NCBI RefSeq assembly: GCF_000425185.1
Contig: NZ_AULH01000007.1
Coordinates: 124,001-188,000 of the forward strand
Length of the DNA: 64,000 bases
Reading direction: 5' to 3'
From: Pleomorphomonas koreensis DSM 23070
GTDB lineage: Bacteria; Pseudomonadota; Alphaproteobacteria; Rhizobiales; Pleomorphomonadaceae
Part shown: positions 46,569 to 54,895 of the stretch, piece by piece
Layout of the letters: every line of letters begins with the position of its first letter
How positions within the stretch are numbered: the stretch's first letter is position 1
Made by a program: the position numbers and the translations under genes
The notes under the pieces: model-generated
Databases searched by the model: none
Told to the model about the DNA's origin: nothing
What the model saw: the letters and a program-made list of their open reading frames with translations, nothing else

Positions 46569-47762
46569 TCAGGAGAACAGCGCCTGTCGCTCGGCCTTGG
46601 TCATGCGGGCGAAGGGATCGTCGGCATCCTTGCCCTGGCGCACCGAGTCCGACACCTCCTTCAGCGCCTCGATGGCGGTGTCGACCGCTTCGGAGGCGAT
46701 GGCCAGAGCCTCGTCGCTCGGCTCGATGGCAGCCGCCTCGGCCAGCGTTTCGAGGGCGTCGTCTTCCAGCGTATCGAGGATGGCGTCGATCGCCGGTTCC
46801 TCGGCCGCCGGCGCCTCGTCGACGACGACGGCATCGAATCCGATGCTGTCGGCCAGCGCCGCTGCGTCCTGGGGTTCGTCGTCGTCGGTCGGGATGGCGT
46901 CGAAGTCGATCTGGCCGTCGGCGCCGATCATCGACGCCTTGTCGAGGGCGGCCATGGCGTCGATGCGGTCGAAGTCCATCTCCTCGATGGCGTGGCTGGC
47001 CACGGCGTCAAGCGCCGCCCGGTCGGCGTCGGCGTCCTCGACCAGCAGGCCGTCGACGAGGGTCTGCTCGATGCCTTCGCCGGCCAGCGCCGGACCGTTC
47101 AGGAGGTGGGCGTCGGGGCGGTGGTCCTGGGCGTTGACGGCGACGCGGCGCTCGGTCGAGGTACCGTGCACCTCGGCATCGTCCATGCCCCAGATCTCGA
47201 TCATCGCGTTGATGCGGTTCTCGAGATAGCGCAGCACCTGCACCACCTTCTGCGTCCGCTGGCCGGTGAGGTCCTGGAAGGAGCAGGCCATGTAGATGTT
47301 GGTGGTCAGGTTCTCGACGTCGTCGCAGAGCGCATTGTCGACGCCGGCCTCGCGCATGGTCCAGGCCAGTTCCTGGATCTTTTCGGCCGAGCCGAGGATT
47401 TCCGAGGTGGCGCCCTCGGTCTGTTCGACGATGGCGTCGAGTTCGTTGGAGGCGCGGTCGAAGCGGCTCAGCGGCGAGCGGCCGTCGCTCTTGATCTGGG
47501 CGATCTCCAGCTTGGTGCGCTCGATGGCGTCCTTCATCTCGCCGATGTCGAGACGGATGCGATCGGCGTCGGGCCGGCGCTCGCGCTTCAGGATCAGCTC
47601 CAGGCGGCCGATGGCGCCGAGCACCTCGTCGGTATCGGCGGAGCGGTGACGCCGCGCGTATTCGGCCAGGAACCAGCGACCCTTCTCCGTCTCCATGACG
47701 GCGGCCTCAATGGCTTCGTAGTCGGATTCGCGCAGGGGCGAGAGGGCTTGCGAATTATCCAT
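46569..47762 (-). CDS. cheZ: CheZ-like phosphatase of the chemotaxis response regulator
   Basis: 397 residues from ATG 47762. The N-terminal ~200 residues are long helices and contain SFQDLTGQRTQKVVQVLRYLENR, the CheZ active-site helix with the catalytic Asp164 and Gln168 that attack phospho-CheY. The C-terminal half is highly acidic and Ala-rich, low-complexity, with a short final helix (DDPFARMTKAERQALF) that may act as a CheY-binding peptide. CheZ is uncommon outside gamma- and betaproteobacteria but is known in some alphaproteobacteria. No chemotaxis gene neighbours are visible. Confidence 0.82.
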   Translation of the reverse strand: MDNSQALSPLRESDYEAIEAAVMETEKGRWFLAEYARRHRSADTDEVLGAIGRLELILKRERRPDADRIRLDIGEMKDAIERTKLEIAQIKSDGRSPLSRFDRASNELDAIVEQTEGATSEILGSAEKIQELAWTMREAGVDNALCDDVENLTTNIYMACSFQDLTGQRTQKVVQVLRYLENRINAMIEIWGMDDAEVHGTSTERRVAVNAQDHRPDAHLLNGPALAGEGIEQTLVDGLLVEDADADRAALDAVASHAIEEMDFDRIDAMAALDKASMIGADGQIDFDAIPTDDDEPQDAAALADSIGFDAVVVDEAPAAEEPAIDAILDTLEDDALETLAEAAAIEPSDEALAIASEAVDTAIEALKEVSDSVRQGKDADDPFARMTKAERQALFS

Positions 47763-47914
47763 ATTTTCGCCGCAGACCCCTTTAAAGACCAAACGAGATG
47801 GAGCTAAAGCTAAAGCGCCAGCCAGAGGCGGGCAAGCGAATCAAATCGGCAAGCCGCCATCATCGGCACGAATCCTTCACAACGAGTTTATTCCGAGTTG
47901 CGCCGTTGACAAGA

Positions 47915-49093
47915 ATGATCGGGCGATTTGCCCCCGCCTATTTGATGGGCGCCTTCTACGCCATCGCCTTCTTCGTCAACGGAGTGATGACGCCGTTCTT
48001 TCCCGTCCTCCTGGAGGTGAAGGGTCTCAGCGGCCAGGAGATCGCCTTCGTGCTGGCGACGCCGCAGGTGATGCGCATGTTCACCATGCCCGTGGTGAGC
48101 GGCCTCTCCGACCGGGCCGGCGACCGGCGGCAGGTGATGGCCGGACTGATCGGCCTGACGCTCGGCCTCGCGTTGCTGTTCGGCATCGCCCATGGCGACA
48201 CCGCGGTGATGGCCGTCGGCGCGCTGCTTCTGGTGCTCTCCTATTGCGTCGGTCCGCTCGCCGACGCCTTCGCCATGATCATGGACCGGCACGGCCTCGG
48301 CGAATACGGCAAGATGCGCCTCTGGGGCTCGGCGTCGTTCATCCTCGGCAACGTGGTCGGCGGCTATGCCATGCAGCATTCCGGCCCGACGGCCGTCTAC
48401 GCGCTGGTGCTGTTCGGCTTTACCATCGCCATGCTGTCGACGGCGGCCATTCCGCCGGCGCCGCCCGCCGCGTCGCCGGCCTCGGCGGTGGCGCTCACCG
48501 TGCTGCGCAAGCCGGCCTTCCTCGCCGTGCTGCTCGGACACGCCGTCAACCAGGCCGGCCACGCCGCGCTCTACAGCTTCGGCACCATCATCTGGCGCGC
48601 CAACGGCTTTTCCGACTTCACCATCGGCATCTTCTGGGCGATCGGCGTCATCGCCGAGATCATCCTGTTCGCGCTGGCAGGACGGATGCTCCGGGCCGTG
48701 TCGCCGCTGAAGCTGATGGCCGCCGGGGCGGTGATCGGCTGCCTGCGCTGGCTGCTGTTCTCGCTGGACCTGCCGCTGTTGCCGACGCTGGCGTTGCAGG
48801 TGATGCACGCCGGCTCCTTCGCGCTCGCCCACATCGGGCTGATGCGCTTCCTGCGCGAGGTGGTGCCGACCGAGCGCGCCGCCTCGGCGCAGGGCACCTT
48901 CGTCATCTTCAACGGCCTCGCCATGGCGCTCGGCACGGCGCTGGCCGGCCGACTGGTGCCGACGCTCGGCTCGGACACCTATGTGGTGATGTCGGTCTTC
49001 CCCATCCTCGGCCTGATCATCCTGACGGCGGCCGGCGGCGGCGCCCGGCGCCTGCCCGCCCACGACGCGCCGTCGGGCGTCACGGCCGCCTGA
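47915..49093 (+). CDS. MFS transporter, MFS_1-like/HCAT group
   Basis: 392 residues from ATG 47915; an upstream ATG at 47798 would add a 39-residue basic extension unlike the family. Twelve predicted membrane spans, with motif FRVNGVMTPFFPVLLEVKGLSG-like start (FFVNGVMTPFFPVL), RMFTMPVVSGLSDRAGDRRQ after span 2 and LRLWGSASFILGN-like KMRLWGSASFILGNVVGG. These are typical of PPP-type (3-phenylpropionate-permease-like) transporters. Substrate unknown; divergent from cheZ. Confidence 0.8.
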   Translation: MIGRFAPAYLMGAFYAIAFFVNGVMTPFFPVLLEVKGLSGQEIAFVLATPQVMRMFTMPVVSGLSDRAGDRRQVMAGLIGLTLGLALLFGIAHGDTAVMAVGALLLVLSYCVGPLADAFAMIMDRHGLGEYGKMRLWGSASFILGNVVGGYAMQHSGPTAVYALVLFGFTIAMLSTAAIPPAPPAASPASAVALTVLRKPAFLAVLLGHAVNQAGHAALYSFGTIIWRANGFSDFTIGIFWAIGVIAEIILFALAGRMLRAVSPLKLMAAGAVIGCLRWLLFSLDLPLLPTLALQVMHAGSFALAHIGLMRFLREVVPTERAASAQGTFVIFNGLAMALGTALAGRLVPTLGSDTYVVMSVFPILGLIILTAAGGGARRLPAHDAPSGVTAA

Positions 49094-49103
49094 AGAAGAA
49101 AGC

Positions 49104-50084
49104 TCACCCCCAGAGGTCGGGGTAGGGCGGATGGACGATGGTGCCGGAGAACATCAGGCCCGGCACGCGGTCGCGCGCCAAGAGCAGCGGCCCGTCGATG
49201 TCGGCATATTGCGCCCGCTGGGCGGCGACGAAGGCCGGCGCCATGGCCAGCGAACTCGACACCATGCAGCCGACCATGACGATCAGCCCTTCCTCCTCGG
49301 CGGCGGCGATCATCTCCAGCGCCTCGGTGAGGCCGCCGGTCTTGTCGAGCTTGACGTTGACGGCGTCGTAGCGGCCGACCAGGCGCTTGATGTCGGCGGT
49401 GGTGTGGGCGCTCTCGTCGGCGCAGACCGCCACCGGGCGCTTGGCCTCGATGAGATAGTCGTCGGCGCCGGCCGGCAGCGGCTGCTCGATCATGGTGACG
49501 CCCAGTTCGATGCAGGCCTCCATCATCTCGGGGAACATCTCGGGCGTCCAGCCCTCGTTGGCGTCGACGATGATGCGGCTGCGCGGCGCGGCGCGGCGGA
49601 TGGCGGCGAGGCGCTCGCGGCCGCCGTCCTTGCCGAGCTTGACCTTCAGCATCGGCCGGTCGCAGGCCGATTTCGCGGCGGCGGCCATCGTCTCGACGCC
49701 GTCGAGCGAGATGGTGAAGGCGGTGTTGACCGGTTCGAGCGGCGGCAGGCCCAGGAGATGGGCGACGCCGCGGCCGGTCGCCTTGGCCTCGAGGTCGATC
49801 AGCGCGCAGTCGAGAGCGTTGCGGGCGGCGCCGGGCGGCAACTCGCCGCGCAACGCGAAGCGGTCGCCCCCGTTCTCGATGAACCGGCGGGCGCTGTCGA
49901 TCTGGGCGACGACGCTGTCGACCGATTCGCCGTAGTGGGCATAGGGAACGCCTTCGCCCCGGCCCGATATGGCGCCCTCGGCGATGGTGGCCACCACCAC
50001 CACCGCCTCCGTCTTGGAGCCGCGCGAGATGGTGAAGGTGCCGGCGATGGGGAACCGCTCGACGGCTATGCTGAGCTTACGCAA
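49104..50084 (-). CDS. dgcA: L-Ala-D/L-Glu (dipeptide) epimerase, enolase superfamily
   Basis: 326 residues from TTG 50084, with GAGG six bases upstream and the conserved domain following at once; longer frames add non-homologous sequence. Enolase-superfamily residues are complete: the KxK acid/base pair in PMLKVKLGKDGG, metal ligands in RIIVDANEGW, MIEQPLP and VCADESAHTT, and the second-face lysine in AVNVKLDKTGGLTEAL. It epimerises L-Ala-D-Glu released from peptidoglycan turnover. Neighbouring MFS gene could be unrelated. Confidence 0.9.
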   Translation of the reverse strand: MRKLSIAVERFPIAGTFTISRGSKTEAVVVVATIAEGAISGRGEGVPYAHYGESVDSVVAQIDSARRFIENGGDRFALRGELPPGAARNALDCALIDLEAKATGRGVAHLLGLPPLEPVNTAFTISLDGVETMAAAAKSACDRPMLKVKLGKDGGRERLAAIRRAAPRSRIIVDANEGWTPEMFPEMMEACIELGVTMIEQPLPAGADDYLIEAKRPVAVCADESAHTTADIKRLVGRYDAVNVKLDKTGGLTEALEMIAAAEEEGLIVMVGCMVSSSLAMAPAFVAAQRAQYADIDGPLLLARDRVPGLMFSGTIVHPPYPDLWG

Positions 50085-50463
50085 GACGACCTCACATCGA
50101 TTTCCGCAGGACGGGCCTGCTTGGCCGAAGCCGGCCACGGCATGCCCCGGAAATGCCGCATCCTCGTCCGAACCACTGTCCGTTTCCGTCAACGTTGTCC
50201 ATCAGTTGCTCCACGGACACTCCTGGAAACACCCGCCGCCCGTGGCGCAATCTTTCGCATGGTAGAAGATATCCTGCCGGATGCGGAGTCCGGAACGCCG
50301 CCTTCTTATGTTGAAACCCTTATCTTTGGTCTAGGTGTGGCAACGCGGTTCCGGAAGGGCAGAGAAACGTTGAGGGAGGGTGGCGCAGGCAGGCAAGGCT
50401 GATGTATCGTGCTAGGCGATTCCGCGCCATGGGCGCGGTAAAGTTGTATCGGGGAGTTCGGGC
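50085..50463. promoter_or_regulatory. Divergent dgcA / mlaE intergenic region with a leader hairpin
   Basis: 379 bases without a gene. A perfect hairpin CCGCGCC (50422-50428), ATG, GGCGCGG (50432-50438) sits 26 bases before the mlaE start. TTGAAA at 50311-50316 could be a -35 element, but no convincing -10 follows. No ORF here has a ribosome site or homology I recognise. Confidence 0.4.
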
Positions 50464-51579
50464 GTGCAGTCGGCTGACGGGGCGCGGGGCGAGGTGACGG
50501 TGCTCGGGATTTCCGGCGACTGGACGGTCGAGACCGTTGGTTCGGTGCTGGCCGACACGTCCAGCAAGGTGGCGCCCGGCCGGCATCTGGTGTTCGACGG
50601 CAGCGACCTCGGCCGGTTCGACACGGCCGGCGCCTGGGCGCTGATCGACCTCAAGCGGCGGCAGGAAGCGGCCGGAGGCTCGGCCGAACTGAAGGACTTC
50701 TCCAAGTCGGCGACGTCACTGATCGCCGAGGTCGACCCGCTCGGCCGCGATCCGTTGCCCGAGCCGGAGCGCGTCAACCCCGTCACCTGGACGCTGGAGG
50801 AGATCGGCCGCGGCGCCGCCGGCATCGTCGACGATGGCTATGCGCTGCTCGCCATGCTCGGCGAGGCGACCATGTCGTTCGGCCAGCTGCTGCTGCTCCG
50901 CCGCCGGGTGCGCTGGGCGGCCCTGTTCAACAACATCAGCCGCGCCTCCATTCAGGCGGTGCCGATCATCGCCCTGATGAGCTTCCTGATCGGCATGATC
51001 ATCGCCCAGCAGGGCGGCTTCTATCTTGCCAGCTACGGCGCCGACGTGCTGGTGGTCGATCTCGTCGGCGTGCTGACCTGCCGCGAGATCGGCGTGCTGC
51101 TCACCGCCATCATGATCGCCGGCCGCTCGGGCGCCGCCTATACCGCCGAACTCGGCTCGATGAAGATGCGCGAGGAGGTGGACGCGCTGAAGGTGCTCGG
51201 CCTGTCGCCGGTCGAGGTGCTGGTGCTGCCGCGCCTCGTGGCGCTGATCATCGCGCTGCCGATCCTGACGCTGGTCTCCGACCTGGCGGCGCTGGCCGGC
51301 GCCTGGGTGGTCGGTCTCTTCTACATCGGCATCCCCACCGACGTGTTCCTCGACCGCCTCAAGAGCGCGCTGACGCTGACGCACGTGCTGATCGGCTTCG
51401 CCAAGGCGCCGTTCATGGCGGCGATCATCGGCCTGATCGCTTCCGTCGAGGGCATGAAGGTGAAAGGCTCGGCGGAATCGCTCGGCGAGCACACCACGGC
51501 GGCGGTGGTGAAGGCCATCTTCATGGTGGTGGTCACCGACGGCGTGTTCGCCATGATCTTCGCGACGATCGGAATCTAG
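50464..51579 (+). CDS. mlaE: MlaE-family lipid ABC permease with N-terminal STAS domain
   Basis: 371 residues from GTG 50464, with GGGGAG eight bases upstream. Residues about 1-95 form a STAS-like domain (VLGISGDWTVETVGSVLADTSSK, FDTAGAWALIDLKRR). The C-terminal ~250 residues are the MlaE permease: five or so membrane spans, MSFLIGMIIAQQGGFYLASYGAD and GRSGAAYTAELGSMKMREEVDALKVLGLSP. STAS-MlaE fusions are common in alphaproteobacteria. It forms the membrane core of an MCE-type phospholipid transporter between inner and outer membranes. Confidence 0.92.
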   Translation: MQSADGARGEVTVLGISGDWTVETVGSVLADTSSKVAPGRHLVFDGSDLGRFDTAGAWALIDLKRRQEAAGGSAELKDFSKSATSLIAEVDPLGRDPLPEPERVNPVTWTLEEIGRGAAGIVDDGYALLAMLGEATMSFGQLLLLRRRVRWAALFNNISRASIQAVPIIALMSFLIGMIIAQQGGFYLASYGADVLVVDLVGVLTCREIGVLLTAIMIAGRSGAAYTAELGSMKMREEVDALKVLGLSPVEVLVLPRLVALIIALPILTLVSDLAALAGAWVVGLFYIGIPTDVFLDRLKSALTLTHVLIGFAKAPFMAAIIGLIASVEGMKVKGSAESLGEHTTAAVVKAIFMVVVTDGVFAMIFATIGI

Positions 51580-51582
51580 GGC

Positions 51583-52380
51583 ATGGACCACGGCAGCCAC
51601 GAGGCGGGAAAAGACGGCGAACGGGAGGCGGTGATTTCCGCCCGCGGCATCACCGTCGGCTTTTCCGGCGAACCGGTGCTGGAGGGGCTCGATATCGACG
51701 TCTGGCGCGGCGAGATCCTCGGCGTGGTCGGCGGCTCGGGCACCGGCAAGTCGGTACTGCTCAGGACGATCATCGGCCTCAATGCCCGCTCGGCCGGCAC
51801 CATCAAGGTGTTCGGCGAGGATCTCGATCGCATGACGGGCGAGGAGCGGCAGAAGATCGGCCGCCGCTGGGGCGTGCTGTTCCAGCAGGGGGCGCTGTTC
51901 TCCTCGCTCACCGTGCTCCAGAATGTCGGCGTGCCGTTCCGCGAGCACATGCGGCTGCCCGACGTGATCGCCGACGATCTCGCCCGGCTGAAGATCGAGA
52001 TGGCCGGCCTGCCGGCCGACGCCTGCGGCAAGTATCCGTCCGAGCTGTCCGGCGGCATGATCAAGCGGGTGGCGCTCGCCCGGGCGCTGGCGCTCGATCC
52101 CGACATCGTCTTCCTCGACGAGCCGACCGCCGGCCTCGATCCGATCGGCGCCGCCGAGTTCGACCAGCTCATCCTGCGGCTGAGGTCGACGCTGGGGCTC
52201 ACCGTGTTCATGGTGACACACGACCTCGACAGTCTCGTCACCATCACCGATCGCATTGCCGTGCTGGGCAACCGCCGCGTTCTGGTTGATGGTACATTCG
52301 CCGAACTGAAGAAATTCGACCACCCGTGGGTGCGCGCCTATTTCAATGGCCCGCGCGCCGAGCATTTCACCTTCGGATAG
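51583..52380 (+). CDS. mlaF: MlaF-family ABC transporter ATP-binding protein
   Basis: 265 residues, three bases after mlaE. Walker A GGSGTGKSVLLRTIIG, Q-loop GVLFQQGALFSSLTVLQN, signature YPSELSGGMIKRVALARAL, Walker B DIVFLDEPTAGLDPIGAAEFD and switch histidine MVTHDLDSLVTI. The LFQQGALF and EPTAGLDPI segments are diagnostic of MlaF rather than other ABC ATPases. Drives the MCE lipid transporter. Confidence 0.94.
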   Translation: MDHGSHEAGKDGEREAVISARGITVGFSGEPVLEGLDIDVWRGEILGVVGGSGTGKSVLLRTIIGLNARSAGTIKVFGEDLDRMTGEERQKIGRRWGVLFQQGALFSSLTVLQNVGVPFREHMRLPDVIADDLARLKIEMAGLPADACGKYPSELSGGMIKRVALARALALDPDIVFLDEPTAGLDPIGAAEFDQLILRLRSTLGLTVFMVTHDLDSLVTITDRIAVLGNRRVLVDGTFAELKKFDHPWVRAYFNGPRAEHFTFG

Positions 52381-52388
52381 GACACGCC

Positions 52389-54041
52389 ATGGAATCTCGG
52401 GCCAACTACGCAGTGATCGGCGGCTTCGTCCTGATCATGCTGACGATCGGCCTGCTGTTTCTCGCCTGGCTCTCCAACGTCGGCCAGACGCATCGGCAGG
52501 CCGACGTGCGCGTGGTGTTCTCCGGCGCCGTCACCGGCCTTTCCACCGGTTCGGCCGTGCTGTTCAACGGCATCAAGATCGGCGAGGTGCGCACGCTCAG
52601 CCTCGACGAGAACGACCCGCGCACCGTCATCGCCGTCATCCGCGTCAGCCGCGACGTGCCGCTCAAGACCGACACCCGCGCCACGCTGTCCTATCAGGGC
52701 CTGACCGGCGCGGCGACGCTGCAGCTCGAAGGCGGCTCGCGCAACGCGCCGACGCTGTTCGACGCGGCGAGCGACGGCATGCCGACCATGCCGGCCGAGA
52801 TCTCGCCCTTCCAGGATATCCTCGAAAGCGCCCGCAACGTGCTGACGCGCGCCGACAGCGCCATGGCGGCCATCGACGACTTCATCACCGAGAACGGCCC
52901 GGCCTTCAATCGCACCGTCAACAACGTCGAGAAGTTCTCGGCGGCGCTTGCCGACAACTCCGGCGGCATCTCGAAAGCGATGGCGTCGATCTCCTCGGCC
53001 GCCGACGCCATCGGCGATATCTCGCGCGACCTCAAGAGCGCGGCGGCGCAGGTGACGCGCATCCTCGATGCGGTGGAGCCGGCCAAGGTGACCGAAGTCG
53101 TCGACCGGCTGTCGACGGCGTCGCAGCGGCTCGACGCCGTGCTCGCCCGCGCCGAGACCATCGCCAACGGCATCGACCCGGAGGCCGTCAACGGCGTGAT
53201 CAACGACATCGCCAATGCCGCCAAGACCTTGGACGAGACGGTGGGCGAGGCGAAGTCCATCCTCGCCGCCGTCGATCCGCAGTCGGTCGACCGGCTGGTC
53301 ACCAGCATCACCGCCACCTCGGACGGCCTGCGGGCCACCGCGGCGCGGGCCGATGAGCTGCTCGCCGCCGTCGACACCGACAAGGTGAAGTCGGTGGTGT
53401 CGGCGGTGGAGACCGCCTCGCAGAACGTCGCCGCGGTGTCCGGCTCGCTCGACGGCGTGGTCGACAGCGCCCGCCGGACGCTCGACGCGGCGCAGGAGGT
53501 GGTGACGGCGGTCGACCCGGCCAAGGTGCGGGCGACGGTAACCGACGTCAGCGACTTCGCCGCCATGCTGAAGGGCTACAAGCCGCAGATCGATGCCGTC
53601 ATGGAGGACGTCAACCGCGCCTCGGCCAGTCTCGCCCGGCTCGGCGACACCATCGACGAGCGCCGACCGGACATCGACCGCATCGTCCGCGACACGCGCA
53701 CGCTGGCCGAACAGCTGAACGGCATCGCGACGCGGGCCGACGGCGTGCTCCAGAAGATCGACGGCTACGTCACCGGCGACGGCCAGGGTCTGGTCGCCGA
53801 GGCGACGGCGGCGGCCAAGTCGATCCGCGAGGTGGCCGACAAGCTGAACAGCCAGGTCGGGCCGATCGCCGACAACGTGTCACGGTTCTCGAGCCGTGGC
53901 CTGGAGAGCGTGGTGGCGCTGGCCGACCAGGGACGGCAGGCGCTGGCCCGGCTTGACCGGGTGCTGCAAGGCGTCGAAAAGAATCCGCAGCAGTTCATCT
54001 TCGGCGGGCAGGGCGTGCCGGTCTACTCGCCGCGCCGATAG
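52389..54041 (+). CDS. mlaD: MlaD-type MCE-domain protein with long repetitive C-terminal region
   Basis: 550 residues from ATG 52389. One N-terminal membrane span (about 8-29) anchors it in the inner membrane. MCE domain about 38-115 (VRVVFSGAVTGLSTGSAVLFNGIKIGEV with the GLSxGSxV motif). The remaining ~400 residues are a long helical, Ala/Val/Asp-rich stretch with repeated elements such as VDPQSVDRLVTSI, VDTDKVKSVVSAVETASQNV and VDPAKVRATVTDVSDF. This may form a periplasm-spanning shaft, as in other MCE proteins. Presents lipid from or to the inner-membrane MlaEF complex. Confidence 0.9.
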   Translation: MESRANYAVIGGFVLIMLTIGLLFLAWLSNVGQTHRQADVRVVFSGAVTGLSTGSAVLFNGIKIGEVRTLSLDENDPRTVIAVIRVSRDVPLKTDTRATLSYQGLTGAATLQLEGGSRNAPTLFDAASDGMPTMPAEISPFQDILESARNVLTRADSAMAAIDDFITENGPAFNRTVNNVEKFSAALADNSGGISKAMASISSAADAIGDISRDLKSAAAQVTRILDAVEPAKVTEVVDRLSTASQRLDAVLARAETIANGIDPEAVNGVINDIANAAKTLDETVGEAKSILAAVDPQSVDRLVTSITATSDGLRATAARADELLAAVDTDKVKSVVSAVETASQNVAAVSGSLDGVVDSARRTLDAAQEVVTAVDPAKVRATVTDVSDFAAMLKGYKPQIDAVMEDVNRASASLARLGDTIDERRPDIDRIVRDTRTLAEQLNGIATRADGVLQKIDGYVTGDGQGLVAEATAAAKSIREVADKLNSQVGPIADNVSRFSSRGLESVVALADQGRQALARLDRVLQGVEKNPQQFIFGGQGVPVYSPRR

Positions 54042-54149
54042 GGACGGCCGGGGCGAGGGCCGGCGGTCGATCGGCCCTTGTCCTGACCTTTGTTTTTTCA
54101 TGCCGCCGCGTTCCGAAAAGTCTTTCGGGCGGCGCTCCAGGAGGCGAGA

Positions 54150-54770
54150 TTGGTTCTTGGACTCACCGGCCGGACGGCCGCCCTTTCTGCCCTGGCGCTT
54201 GCGCTCGTCCTCTCCGGCTGCTCGTCGATGCTCGGCCTCGGACCTTCGGGCAAGCCGGACGCCCTGTTCGACCTTGCCGCGCCGACCAGCTTCGACGGTG
54301 CCGCCAGGCGGTCCGGCGTGCAACTGCTGGTGCCGGTGCCGAGCGCCAGCGATGCGCTGGCGACGGCGCGCATCGCCGTGCGGGGCAATGGCGGCTCCGT
54401 CGCCTATCTGGCCGGCGTATCCTGGACCGATCAGCTGCCGCCGCTCATCCAGACGATGCTGGTGCGCGCCTTCGAGAATTCCGGCCGCGTCAGGGCGGTC
54501 GGCAAGCCGGGCGAGAGTCTGGCCATCGACGATCAGGTGATCGTCGACATCCGCGCCTTCGAGCTGGACGTCACCGGCGCGCCGACCGCCCGCGTCGCGC
54601 TCGGCGTCAAGCTGCTCGACGACCGCAGCGGCAAGGTGCGGACCAGCCGGGTGTTCGAAGTCAGCCGTCCCGCGGCTTCCGACCGGCCGAAGGATGCCAT
54701 CGCGGCGATCGACGCGGCCGCCACGGCGGCAGTGGCCGAGGTGGTGGTGTGGACGGCTTCGGCGTTATAA
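54150..54770 (+). CDS. PqiC-like lipoprotein of the MCE transporter operon
   Basis: 206 residues from TTG 54150, chosen because AGGAGG ends five bases upstream and a lipoprotein signal follows directly; the frame also opens at ATG 54090. Lipobox LVLSGC gives Cys24 as the acylated residue. The mature domain includes LFDLAAPTSFD, RSGVQLLVPVPSASDALATARIAV and WTDQLPPLIQTMLVRAFENSGRVRAV, the pattern of the ABC-transport auxiliary lipoprotein (PqiC/YmbA-like) family. Likely the outer-membrane partner of the MlaEFD complex encoded upstream. Confidence 0.85.
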   Translation: MVLGLTGRTAALSALALALVLSGCSSMLGLGPSGKPDALFDLAAPTSFDGAARRSGVQLLVPVPSASDALATARIAVRGNGGSVAYLAGVSWTDQLPPLIQTMLVRAFENSGRVRAVGKPGESLAIDDQVIVDIRAFELDVTGAPTARVALGVKLLDDRSGKVRTSRVFEVSRPAASDRPKDAIAAIDAAATAAVAEVVVWTASAL

Positions 54771-54844
54771 GGGGGCGCCCCGGGCCGGAAGGGTGAGAGG
54801 CGATATCAAGTCTTTCCCACTTCTCCGCGGCTGCTACAGCCTAC

Positions 54845-54871
54845 GAAAAAGGGCGCCTCGGCGCCCTTTTC
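54845..54871. terminator. Bidirectional terminator between the mla operon and gpr
   Basis: A-rich GAAAAA before the stem, GGGCGCC (54851-54857), TC, GGCGCCC (54860-54866), then TTTT (54867-54870). The A-tract on one side and T-tract on the other let it act on both strands. It lies between the plus-strand lipoprotein gene and the convergent giant minus-strand gene. Confidence 0.85.
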
Positions 54872-54895
54872 CATGATCGCTTGGGTCCGCCCGGC

